From Nematostella vectensis (lineage: Eukaryota; Cnidaria; Anthozoa; Actiniaria; Edwardsiidae), in contig NC_064038.1 in assembly GCF_932526225.1 (NCBI RefSeq), positions 11,593,070 through 11,657,069 of the forward strand: a DNA stretch of 64,000 nucleotides, read 5' to 3'. The position numbers and the translations under genes were made by a program. Every line of letters begins with the position of its first letter. Position 1 is the stretch's first letter. Positions 52,655-63,279 of this stretch are shown in pieces. The notes under the pieces were generated by a model. The model was not told the DNA's origin and did not search any database. It worked only from the letters and a program-made list of their open reading frames with translations.

Positions 52655-53300
52655 AAAAACAACAACAACAAAAGAGCAAGTAAAACCGCAACAAAAATAG
52701 AGCTAGTAAAACAGCAACAAAAATAGAGCTTGCAAAACAGCAACAAAAACAGAGCTAGTAAAACAACAACAAAAGAGCAAGTAAAACAACAACAAAAGAG
52801 CAAGTAAAACAGCAACAAAAATAGAGCTAGTAAAACAGCAACAAAAACAGAGCTAGTAAAACAACAACAAAAGAGCAAGTAAAACAGCAACAAAAATAGA
52901 GCTAGTAAAACAGCAACAAAAATAGAGCTTGCAAAACAGCAACAAAAACAGAGCTAGTAAAACAACAAAAACAGAGCAAGTAAAACAACAACAAAAATAG
53001 AGCTAGTAAAACAGCAACAAAAATAGAGCTAGTAAAACAGCAACAAAAATAGAGCTAGTAAAACAGCAACAAAAATAGAGCTAGTAAAACAGCAACAAAA
53101 ATAGAGCTAGTAAAACAGCAACAAAAACAGAGCTAGTAAAACAACAACAAAAGAGCAAGTAAAACAGCAACAAAAATAGAGCTAGTAAAACAAAAACAAA
53201 AATGGAGCTAGTAAAATAGCAATAAAAGAGAGAGCTAAAAAATAGAGTTAGTAAAACAACAACAAAACAGGGAGCTAGAAAAACAACAGAAAATACAGGT
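52655..53300. repeat. About 25-bp A-rich minisatellite
   Basis: Units of AGAGCTAGTAAAACAGCAAC with AAAA spacers repeat about 25 times, starting next to the acceptor of the first recognised phosphatase exon. The Leu/Phe/Cys-rich minus-strand frames are its translation and not real proteins. Confidence 0.95.
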
Positions 53301-53344
53301 AAGCGTCGATATAATGATAAGGCGAAGGGACTTGAAATAACCGT

Positions 53345-53535
53345 TGTCATTTTTCTAAATGGTAAAAAAACCTTTGACGAGCGCGCGGGAATCGGTGATA
53401 ATCTTAAACGTTAAGGCTGGGCCGGTTTTCAAGATGGCGGTCAACAAAATCGTAGTAAACACGAATTACTGCAAGTGCAATTTCTCGACGTACACTGTTC
53501 TAAGGAAAATAAAAAGCGATTTAAGAGAACTCCCA
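53345..53535. repeat. Dispersed GAGCG-type element, copy
   Basis: It shares ATTTTTCTAAATGG, GACGAGCGCGCGGGA, TTTTCAAGATGGCGG and CAACAAAATCGTAGTAAAC with copies at 53948-54150, 45860-46030 and 46445-46628. The family is non-coding and clusters in and just beyond the phosphatase gene. Confidence 0.7.
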
Positions 53536-53947
53536 AGTAAGGTATGTAATGTCCTAGAAATAAAAAGACATTGGCGCTGTTTGCATTAGACAGGTTTAAA
53601 ATGTCTAGATGTCAAGAAAAAATTACTGAGATTATCGCAAAGTGAGAACATATAAAATTTATTTGCGTTATTACTAGCTAAATTTACGTTCCCTGGTAAC
53701 AAGTGTTTGATGACGGGGCGAATGAATAACTATCAACCTCCGAAAATCTCAAGGCTTGAGATTCTTTTTTTTTTGGGGGGGGGGGAAGGGTGGGGTATGC
53801 CTTTGCCGTAAGGAAAGCTCTCGCACACAAATCCACTTATCTCATGAGGATGTTAGATACATTGCGCTACGCAAGGAAATTATTGTTTTTTTAAATAATT
53901 GATGATGGTCTCTTGAAAAAACATAATATCAATCAATGGCTGTTGTT

Positions 53948-54150
53948 TTTTAAAGTCTAAAAGAGCCTGGGGCGAGCGCGCGGGAGATCTGTGATATCTT
54001 AAAATTAGGGACTAGGCTCCATTTCCAAGATGGCTGCCAGCAAAATCGTAGCAAACACGAATTTCTGCACGTTCACGTGGACATTCCCTACCTACAAAGT
54101 TCTAGATCGATAAAAAAGTGAAACAATAATTGAAGCGGAGTCCCAAATAT
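53948..54150. repeat. Dispersed GAGCG-type element, copy
   Basis: It contains GAGCCTGGGGCGAGCGCGCG, TTCCAAGATGGCTGCCAGCA and AAATCGTAGCAAACACGAAT in the same order as the other copies. The continuation GAAGCGGAGTCCC matches GACGCGGACTTC after the copy at 46445, so the element is about 200 bp. Confidence 0.7.
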
Positions 54151-54274
54151 GGTTCGCTCCACTGGCCTCGATTTGATTGTTTCTGACAATGTAATGCATA
54201 AATTTGTCGGTGAGTTGGACAACCCTCAGTGAGCACAAAAATACAGTGTTCGTGTGAAATGCTGGCGAGAGGAT

Positions 54275-54394
54275 TACCCTGGTTCCAGAGCCTCGAACGT
54301 CTCTCTATTTAGTGGCCAGCGATCTCTCTATTCTGTGGCTCAACCTCGCTGGCCACTAAATAGAGAGACGTTCGAGGCTCTGGGACCAGGGTAC
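54275..54394. repeat. Perfect long hairpin
   Basis: Arms of about 47 bp begin TACCCTGGTTCCAGAGCCTC and end GAGGCTCTGGGACCAGGGTA, with TAGTGGCCAGCGA/TCGCTGGCCACTA inside and a loop of about 24 bases. Only one or two mismatches are visible. Confidence 0.9.
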
Positions 54395-54399
54395 GAGAG

Positions 54400-55892
54400 G
54401 ATCGAACTCAATCGAAATTTTGACAACACTCGACAGCACCAGCCAGCACCTCCCAACAGTGTTCAAACAGCGCCCGCGTTGCTGGGCAACATCTTGCCAG
54501 CGTCTGAAAATACTAAACGTTATTTACACAAGAGGCTTTAGGCCTTATGATGTTACTATAGAAATTTCGTTATAGCACGCAAGGGATGACATGCTCGATG
54601 ACCCAGCGGTCTTTTGCGGCCGAACAAAGAATATTATATCGAGTATCGTGTCTGTGTCAATCAGTACCAAAAAAGATTACACACAGTTAGGGTAAATTTC
54701 GCAAGAAATCGGTCCATTTCTGGTATGTGTAGACTCACATTGACTCTTTAAAGCAGAACACTTTTTTTAAGAAGGTTCCGTCTAAATTTTATTATGGTTT
54801 TGATTTGGCATTTGTGTTTGGATCTAAACACATTTAATCGTGCGCTCAGAAAAGACTCAAAATTCCGCTCATATGGACAAAATAGCTCTGAACAAACTTC
54901 TTTCTTTTAGATGGATATTGGCTGATTTTGCTCTAATCTTTCCTTATTACTCTGCAGCATGCATTGCCAAGTTATTAGAAAATGCTAACGTGGATTTGAC
55001 ATACCTGTCAGAACGACCAAACAAAAGGCGAACACTAAAAGGGTATCCACACGAATCATGCTGTATACTGCTCGCAAATCCGTTCTCCCTTTCAACGCGG
55101 GGTCTTTTGCTGAGTAGATTCTGGCGGGGTTAGGCTAGGGTGCGCATGTCTGCTACGCTTCACAAGTTATGTTAACATTTGCGCACTTGAGTGCTCAGTA
55201 GCGTAAAAAATGATAAGATGACGAAATGACACGAAGCTTAAACTTTCTCGGGGCTGGGGGTGAACATGTAAAAGTGTATATGTGAAAAAATGATAGGATA
55301 AAAAGTTTATTATTGTGAAGTTTTGATGAATGCTATAGTAGATATATTACGAAGATGCTATATATAAAAATAAAAAATAATAACGGGGCAAAATAGCAGA
55401 GTGTACCTGCTGGCTAGTGTCAGTCCATGAAAATAAACAGTCCGTAAAGATGATTAAGATTCCACAAATCATTGTTCTCAGAAAGAGTCGAATTTTTGGT
55501 TCTTTTGTGACATAATTGTAAGTGCAAATCCATTTATAAAAATGTTTAATTCAAATCAGATATGTATTTAATTTGCCGATTCTGTGTCAATTGAGTTTGA
55601 GTTAACTTAATCAGGGTTATTGGAGAATGACCCTTGAAATTCCACACATACAAACACATCAGATAAGTAGATTGGCAACGTTTTGTGACTCAGATTGTGA
55701 CTCAGATTTCGACGACTAATGCACGCAGACAAGCGAAAACAATCCTCAAGTAGTTATAACACTGCTAGCTTCTAGTGTTTTGGGCCTTTTATCGCGTGCA
55801 TTGGGAAAAGGGCCTTTATCGATTTCGGACCTCCTGTGGCGTGATAAAAAAAGATCAGGGGCCTGAGAGGGAGGGAGGCTACATCTACTTAC
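54400..55892. other. No gene recognised
   Basis: The open frame 54840-55133 (plus, 97 codons) has ordinary composition but no family resemblance and no splice support. The phosphatase signal-peptide exon could lie here on the minus strand, but I could not point to it. Confidence 0.4.
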
Positions 55893-56333
55893 GATTACCC
55901 CTTTTGCTGTTGGGAATTCATTTGTGCCAAAAGTCACATCGATAGCGTGTATTGTACGTTCATCAACATCGCACGAAACATCATTTAGCGTGACTCGACT
56001 TTCAATAACAATAATTGAATATTCGTGAACATTCATTAGCATTAACATACAATGCACGTTAACGATACAACGTTTGGCACAAATGAGTGCCCCTTTCCCG
56101 TTATTGAACAGCAAAAGGTGTAGTAAAATAGAAACTAGACCTGAAGTGACCGGAATATAATTTGAATCATCCGAAAGAAGGGTAATTCTGAAGTTTTAGG
56201 AACCAGGATCACCACGGTTTGAAGACAGACAGAAACTTACATTGAAATGAATCTGTCTCGCTAATGTCACGCACGAGACTGTAGCTCATGTCACACAAGT
56301 AGTGCACTTTTTTAATCTCTAAAATCTCGACAT
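55893..56333 (-). CDS. Two exons of an unrecognised protein gene
   Basis: Exon 56333-56241 follows an acceptor ATTTATTTCATAG, encodes VEILEIKKVHYLCDMSYSLV and RDISETDSFQ, and ends at GTAAGT. A 100-bp intron ends CACTTCAG. Exon 56140-55893 reads LVSILLHLLLFNNGKGALIC, then MNVHEYSIIVIESRVTLNDV, SCDVDERTIHAIDVTFGTNE and FPTAKGVI, ending at another GTAAGT. The phases agree (phase 1 across the intron, phase 0 at the end). I do not recognise the family. Further exons on both sides were not found. It might belong to the 5' part of the phosphatase transcription unit, but the phase-0 end does not fit the next phosphatase exon. Confidence 0.4.
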
Positions 56334-56339
56334 CTATGA

Positions 56340-57720
56340 AATAAATAAATTACTAAATGGAAAATGATTTTTATGCACTCGTTGATGTGTTGGGATTGAA
56401 GCCAATCAAGTGCAGTGAAAAAATATCGTTCGTCCAATCAGAACCGCGAACGACTTTTCTTCACGGTGAAAAAACATCGTTCGCGCCTCTGATTTACTGA
56501 GACCAGTGAACGAATGAAAGTTTCTGAATATCTTTCAGTGAGTATTTCTCAGTATGTATATAATAAATATATTAATTTTTTCGGGATGCGGTATCCATCA
56601 AATCGCGCGCTCTGATTGGCTCTCGTGAGGTCCGGTAACCTACGATCCGGACCCCGCGATACCGGCCCGCTCAACTCCAAAGCTCGAAATAGTAAGTTGA
56701 TTTGTAAAATGACCATCGAAAACTGGGTTTCTACTTCCGAAGTTATAGATCTTTACCTTAAAACGGCATTTTATTTGTTATTTTATCTAGAATCATTCAC
56801 TTTACGAAAAATCGGCTTCAAACTCCCTGTGTTTTCACAATTTCCCGCCATAATGATTTTGCAACGCGCGCGACAATTTCAAGTTTGCTGAAAGTTTATT
56901 TGGGACAGAAAAAGCAGCAAATCGTCTCTTCATACGAAGAAAAACGACAAATCACTCTAGTAATCTACCTGCATAACCAGCTTAAACGTATCCACATTCA
57001 AGAGAAGTTCTTTAGTGACTATATGTTATCCTTGTGGAGGATTTACAGCGAAAGAAGACATTTCTACGATCAATTCGAGTTGAGAACGACGTATCAATCT
57101 GGACTAAATTATTTTACAAAATTGTTGGTCAAAACTCAGAGAATTTCTTCCTTGGAGGTTCTGTATTTCTGGAGGATTTAAAGCGTTGCGTGGAAATACA
57201 AAATGGAGTTTATTGAATGATCATGAGCGCACAAAATGTTCACGAACAACGACGAAAGTCAAAGTGAAACCTCGCCGTAAGCCGTAAGCCCGTAAGGTAA
57301 ACAACGTTGGAAATTCTATTGAGGAAAAAATAAATATGTTATTTACCAGCTACGGGTCGGCCTCGGTCAGTATTTTCAAGACCTCGGTCACGGTATTTCA
57401 CGATACGGACCTGGTGAATTTAACATATATATACTATCCGCAAACTTTTTTTATGTGCTTTGACGATCAAAAAAGAAAAAGAGAACAAGAAAGCTTAATA
57501 CTTATTCTCAGAATCTGCTTTAAAAAAAAAACAACTTTATTAGTTAACGACCGCTTGGACCGCTTGGTTCTTTTCTCTGCAATTGTGATTGAAGCAATAA
57601 CCAAAAAAAGCAAAAAAAATAACAACAACAACAACGAAACGACGGCGACGGCGACGACGAGACGGCGACGACGACGACAACAACAATAATAATAATAATA
57701 ATAATGATGATGATGATGAT

Positions 57721-57759
<39 letters not shown>

Positions 57760-58130
57760 AATGATGATGATGATAATAATTAAAATAATAAATAATAATT
57801 AAAATAATTAAATAACAAGTTCGAGGGATAGTATAGTATTTATATTATATAATATATATCGCAGATTTCACCACATTTGCAATATGCTATCTTTATTCCT
57901 AACCTTAGAGCTACCTTTTCTTTTTCGTGAACCCCGCGAATCTGTCGTATGAATTATGGCACGATAATTAGGATATAAAAATTGACCACTTTCACATCCT
58001 GGATTTATCTATTATTGTCCATTATAGGCTTTAAACTAACTATTTCATTCATTACCTTATTACATTTGCAGGTTAAACCATTTTACATTTGCGGGTAAAA
58101 CCTTATTACATTTGCGGATAATTATAAAAT
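56340..58130. other. No gene recognised; repeats and inverted motifs
   Basis: Around 56420-56510, TCGTTCG-containing segments occur in both orientations (AATCAGAACCGCGAACGA and TCGTTCGCGCCTCTGATT). Open frames at 56616-57216 have Lys/Arg-rich text but no domain that I can name. Three copies of TTACATTTGCGG-type units lie at 58065-58125. Confidence 0.4.
57625..57785. repeat. Compound trinucleotide microsatellite
   Basis: Runs of AAC, GAC/ACG, AAT, GAT and GACGAT follow one another. Confidence 0.95.
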
Positions 58131-58138
58131 TTGTGCCA

Positions 58139-58266
58139 CATTTGTGCCAAAGTTTACATCGATAACATGTATTGTACTATAATCAAAATCACACGAAACA
58201 TCATTTAGAGTGACTTGAATGTTAATAACAATTATAATTGAATATTCGTGAACATTCATTAGCATC
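58139..58266 (-). pseudogene. Diverged partial copy of the unrecognised exon
   Basis: On the minus strand it reads MNVHEYSIIIVINIQVTLND then VSCDFDYSTIHVIDVNFGTN, clearly related to the exon at 55893. The copies differ by one 3-base indel and many third-position changes. The similarity stops on both sides, so this is a partial duplicate, perhaps a second exon or a relic. Confidence 0.45.
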
Positions 58267-58749
58267 AATGGAGAAACAAAGCAATTGGACATTCAATTCG
58301 GATTGAACGAACATTCTTTTGCGCGTAATGGAAATTCAATTAAACGTTTGTATAATTAGTAGCGTTTATTGATTATCATACGAAATTCATTAGTGCTTTT
58401 AACATAAACAAAGACAACCAAACAAGCCTTTGTGGACAATCATATTGTCAGTTTGCACTTTAGCAGCATGAGTTTTCTTCTCGTATGTATAGATATTGAA
58501 GAAACATGCAATTAAATAACTTCTTAGCCCATTTTTTTTATAACTTATTCGCTCTATTTTTTACCTCTAGCGCTAAATTTAAATGTCGTAATGTGCGAGT
58601 GTAAAGTAAGATTACTAACAATTTCTTATACAACCTTCATACTTGCTAGCAAGATTTGTTTGGAAACTAGGGCTTCTTAGCGTATTTATTTTACGAGCCT
58701 ATTGTTGATGGGAATCAACATTTCTAGCCAACGATTTCCAACACCTTCT

Positions 58750-58832
58750 GGGCCGGGTTCCTAGAAAGCAGGTTAACGCTAACCTAGGGATAAAAGCCCT
58801 TTATATTCAATCAAAAGTCTAGGAACCGGCCC
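58750..58832. mobile_element. Short inverted-repeat element
   Basis: GGGCCGGGTTCCTAGA on the left pairs with TCTAGGAACCGGCCC on the right. The 83-bp element also contains GGTTAACGCTAACC internally. Confidence 0.55.
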
Positions 58833-59359
58833 CTGGGCCTCCGTCATTGAAGCGTTTTCATTAGCCTCAACTGGTCAACTCTCAAATGGTAAGTCTCCTC
58901 TGATCTTAAAATTAGAAAAGGCAATTCCATCCATCCAAATCTTTTCACTTCAGTGAAAAGTCCATCTAAAATAATAGCATAAGGCTAATAAAGTTATAGA
59001 ACAATATAGAACAATAAGATCAAAAGAGTAAAAAAATATCCACAACAAAGATGCAATGAGAAAAAAAAACAAGTTTTGTTCCATATGCACATCTGGGTTT
59101 GCTAGATTGTTGAAATGTCTATCACCTGTCACTTTTTTGGTTGATAGAGAAACTTCTTTCATTACCTTGTGAACTCAGCCTTACCAGTTTACTGTTGCTA
59201 AACCAAACGTTCTAAGCTCATTCAATAAACATTACATTCATCAGGCAGCAAAAGTTTTAGTTTGTAGAATCAGCTTTATTGTTTTACTGATATCTTTGTT
59301 ATGTTACACGAAACGGGTAGCCGTTTGTGATTGAGCAATATTAGATTGTATAAAGAATC

Positions 59360-59440
59360 TGATTGGCTATCAAATTTTGAAGTCTCTTCCTGATTGGTTA
59401 GTGAATATGCTTACAATGATTGGCTAAAAGTACTATTTAA
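59360..59440 (+). promoter_or_regulatory. Promoter of the GM2-activator-like gene
   Basis: Three ATTGG (inverted CCAAT) motifs occur at about 59362, 59393 and 59420. A TATA-like TATTTAA is at 59434-59440, about 47 bases before the start codon. Confidence 0.45.
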
Positions 59441-59486
59441 GCGGAACATGGTTTAGATGTTTTATAGTGAGGTACGTCAGCGGAAA

Positions 59487-62400
59487 ATGATGCTCAAGCA
59501 AATTTGTGTCTTGGTAGCATTCTGCGTCTTTTCGGCGAAGGCCTTAAAGTGGAAAAACTGTGGTAAGGTTTAATCTAATACTAAACAACGTGAAAATAAT
59601 ACTCTTCAAGTAATCCTTTTTTATTTTCTTCGCTAAATCTCAGTAGAAGAATAGTCGCGACATAAAAGCTAAAACATAAGATTCATTTTCACTAGACGTA
59701 CTCTGGGCACATGCGATAAACTATTATTTTTATCTTTTGTCTTATATAATAAAGACTATCGTTTTCTTTTTAAGTTCAGCTAATTCAGAGTAAAAAAACA
59801 ACTCCCTTTATTTTATATATTTGGAGTGGTCTGTTACTGCTCTTAAAAGATACAGCTGGAGTAAAAACTACTCTTTCAACACGAGATGGCTGGAGTAGTT
59901 TTTACTCTTCAAAACCTACCCCCCCCCCCCCCCAAAGGAGTACTTTTTTACTCCATTTCTTGACCATCTGGAGTAAAAATAACTCTTTTCACTTGAGATA
60001 GTTTGAGTAGCTTTTACTATGCTAAAATTACCTCCCAGACAAGAGTACTTTTTACTCCATTATTTGACCAACAAGAGTGAAAATTACTCTTTTTCTAATA
60101 AACATTCGATACTAATTCTCAGCAGAGTAAAACTTACTCCGTTAAGGGAGTAAACAAAAAAAATACTCCTCAGTGGAGTAGTTTTTACTCCAATAAAGGA
60201 GTTAAAATTACTCCTTTAAAAGTACTCCATCGCAAAGAGTAGTTTTTACTCTCTGAGTGGAGTAAAAATAACTCCCTGAAACTAACAGTGTGTACCGACC
60301 TCGCATTATTCGTTCTAAAGTGTAAGTGTAAGTGTGTTTCTAAAGAGTAAAGTGTGAAGTTCCACTAGGCTTTTTGTTGACGGAATTGGTTTAACCCTCC
60401 TTGGGGAGGCATCGATATTCTTCTGTGATCACACTTTTCACAGTTTCCAATACCTTATTATAGAAAATGAAGGCTGGTAGATATTAACGTCTATTAAATG
60501 TAAACGCGAATTTGAGTATAACGTATTCAGATAAACTACACCAACACAGATCCAAAAAGATGGCAGGATTTATTTCTCAATTTACTACTCGGAAATAATT
60601 ATCTGATGCCAAAAAAAAGACATTTAAACGTACGTGAAGCTCCTTATCAATAAACACAATTGTTTTAAAAGTCGTTGAATTTTGTTTTCGATATTTGATA
60701 ACATTCAGTATTAATTAACGTTTTCTAAATGAACGCTTGACTTTATTAAGACATTTCAAATTAACATTTAACTTAATAAAGGCATATTTAAATAACGCGG
60801 GTTAATTATGTGGAGTGTTAATTTCCTATAATAAGGTATTCCGTAAATTATCTCTAACGGTTTCCAACAAAAATCCTTGAAGCGTTCTCATTGGCCAACA
60901 ATAAAATAGGTTTCCCATCAGCCACTGCTTTCTCTCTGCAAGGCACTGACCAATCAAAAAGCACCAAATGTCATGCTCGAAGATCCAGCCTGCTTTGCGG
61001 GCACACGAAAGGTCACCCAAATGTATTACCCATTCATTTGAATGACGAGAGTTCGCAGGAATATTGAATGCAGTAAAATTAACTAAACTATTTATTTCTA
61101 TTTATTTTTCACTTTATTTTAATCCAGATAGCAGTGCCCCCGTCCAGATCAAGGTGGTAAGTGTAAGTCCCGAACCCATCTCGCTCGAAAAAGGAAAACA
61201 GATAACATTTTCAGGAAACTTCGTGGTCAACAAAGTCACCGGGAACAGCTACCACCTGGAAATCAGTAGGCTGTATAGGAAGGGATGGCTTTGGTGGACA
61301 CCAGTACCCTGTTTTGGCCTGTGGTGAGCATTAAAGGGTAACGCATGCTGTTCAATTTATCGATGGTTCAAATGATAATGTAAAGATAGACCCCAAGTTA
61401 AAGACTCCTAGTTAAAGACCCCAAATTATAGATTCCTAGTTAAAGACTCCTAGTTATAGACCTTTAGTTAAAGACCCCTAGTTCAAGACCCGTAGTTAAA
61501 GACCTCTAGTTAAAGACCCATAGTAAAAGACCCCAAGTTATAGATTCCTAGTTAAAGACTCCTAGTTATAGACCTTTAGTTAAAGACCCCTAGTTCAAGA
61601 CCCGTAGTTAAAGACCTCTAGTTAAAGACCCCTAGTTTAAGACACCAAGTTATAGACTCCTAGTAAAAGACTCCTAGTTATTAGTTCAAGACCCCTAGTT
61701 CAAGACCAGTAGTTAAAGAACTCTAGTTAAAGACCCCTAGTTTAAGACACCAAGTTATAGGGGGGGGGGGGGTTATAGACTCCTAGTAAAAGACTCCTAG
61801 TTATAGACCTTTAGTTAAAGACCCCTAGTTTAAGACACCAAGTTAAAGACTCCTAGTAAAGACCCCAAGTTATAAACCTCTAGTTAAAGACCTCTAGTTT
61901 AAGACCCGTAGTAAAAGACACCAAGTTATAGACTCCTAGTTAAAGACTCCTAGTTATAGATTCAATCGAAGGTATCGCGATAGGGTTCTCTATTAATTAT
62001 CCGTTGGAAATTGCTGCTTTGATTGTTATCTTAAGTGACTGCTCAGCTGCTATTAAACAATTCCAATTCACTGTTTGTACGGACAGCATCCTTAAAGCAA
62101 GTGTATGTGTGCTTTTACCGCAGCCCATCAATTGATCTCACTTGCAAGGAGCTATCCACAATCAATCCCGCTCAGAAAGAACAATGCCCACTTCCTGTCC
62201 AAGCTCACTCCATTCCCAAACAGACCATAACCCTTCCATCCATCCCTATTCCTTCCTTCCTGACAAGTGTAAGTATTATCATCATATGACAGCTGTCATA
62301 AATCATGGATTACAGCCTAGTGGCTGAAGAGGGAAGAGAGTAGTTCGTAAGGTAATAAAACTATCTTGTTATCATAGCTCATTTTCACGTTCGAAAATCA

Positions 62401-62820
62401 TTATGGATAACGTTACAATCTATATAGATAATCACCATCATAAAAATTATAATTATTTGTCCTATTTTACTCTTTTTTTTTAAAGATATGGTAAAGATGA
62501 TGATGAATTATAATGATGATGACTTTGAAGATGATGACTATTATGCTGGTGATGGTAGTGATTATGATGATGATGATAATAATGATGATGGTGGTGGTGA
62601 TGATTATTTTGCTGATGGTAAAGGTGATGATGATAAGGATGATGTTAATCTTGTTGGTGATTGGACTAAACGATAAGAGAATCAATTTATATGACAATTG
62701 GTGTTTCAAGTCTGATCTAATAATCCACAGGGTACATGGAGCGCAAGGTTTGACCTTAAAGACAACGTGGACAAGTCTAGAGTTGCGTGCGTGGATGTCG
62801 AGGAGGTGACACTTACTTGA
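59487..62820 (+). CDS. GM2 ganglioside activator-like ML-domain protein
   Basis: This is a secreted or lysosomal lipid-binding protein of the GM2A type, which presents glycolipids to hydrolases. Exons: 59487-59562, 61128-61323, 62124-62268, 62731-62820; the joins are GT-AG and in phase, giving 168 residues, close to GM2A with its signal. Residues 1-19 or so are a signal peptide (MLKQICVLVAFCVFSAKA). WKNC then opens the mature domain, followed by PVQIKVVSVSPEPISLEKGK, TPVPCFGLC, SIDLTCKELST, KEQCPLPVQAHSIPK and the final strand SRVACVDVEEVTLT. These cysteines correspond in order to most of those in GM2A, although the second half is shorter in cysteines than the human protein. Tandem ATG codons allow a start one residue later. 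Intron 1 holds the GAGTA/TACTC array and intron 2 a minisatellite. Confidence 0.85.
59780..60290. repeat. Array of GAGTA...TACTC palindromes
   Basis: At least 14 imperfect palindromes of the form GGAGTAAAAACTACTC, in both orientations and with varied centres, fill about 500 bp of intron 1 of the GM2A-like gene. A C16-type run near 59925 interrupts them. Almost any part can pair with several others. Confidence 0.9.
61380..61970. repeat. 14-bp minisatellite in intron 2 of the GM2A-like gene
   Basis: Units of TAGTTAAAGACCCC (variants TTATAGACTCC and TTCAAGACC) repeat about 40 times, with a G12 run at about 61760. It is similar in period, but not sequence, to the ARID3 intron minisatellite. Confidence 0.95.
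62485..62665. repeat. GAT-rich microsatellite
   Basis: Runs of GATGAT in intron 3 of the GM2A-like gene, giving Asp-, Met- or Ile-rich spurious frames. Confidence 0.95.
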
Positions 62821-63279
62821 AACAGCGCGTATACTTCTGCTTAATGAAATCAAATACAATTCAAAACAACGGCTGTTAGTGTGATATTAACAACTCTCCT
62901 ATCCCCTACCATATGCACTCCCACTCAAACCCCAAAGACATCAATTATCACAAACGCCATCGCTATCGCCATCAACACCATTTACCACCATCATCTTCAA
63001 AATCAACACCAGGGGATGGGGGATCCAAGACCGTTTTTTCCTTTCGGACTGACATTCTAGGAATGAAAAAAAGAAATAAAAATTTATCCCCGCCTTTGAA
63101 TAAAGAGTTTAAACAATACATACAGAGAGTATTATTTCTAGGTACACCAAAATATAAGTGAATATATTTAACAATTATATACCGAGCAGCGTGGGGAGTT
63201 AGTACAAAAAAATTTACGTGCAACTATGGCGCGACAGGAATCGCGGGTGGCCCAGGATGTTAGCGCTTCAGCGTATGGG

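Noticed and set aside
52651-53350. Leucine/phenylalanine-rich membrane proteins on the minus strand
   Set aside because: They arise from the A-rich minisatellite; the periodicity follows the DNA unit and there is no start context.
53359-53589. A 76-codon protein starting MVKKPLTSARES
   Set aside because: It overlaps the dispersed GAGCG-type element, and the frame is broken in the other copies.
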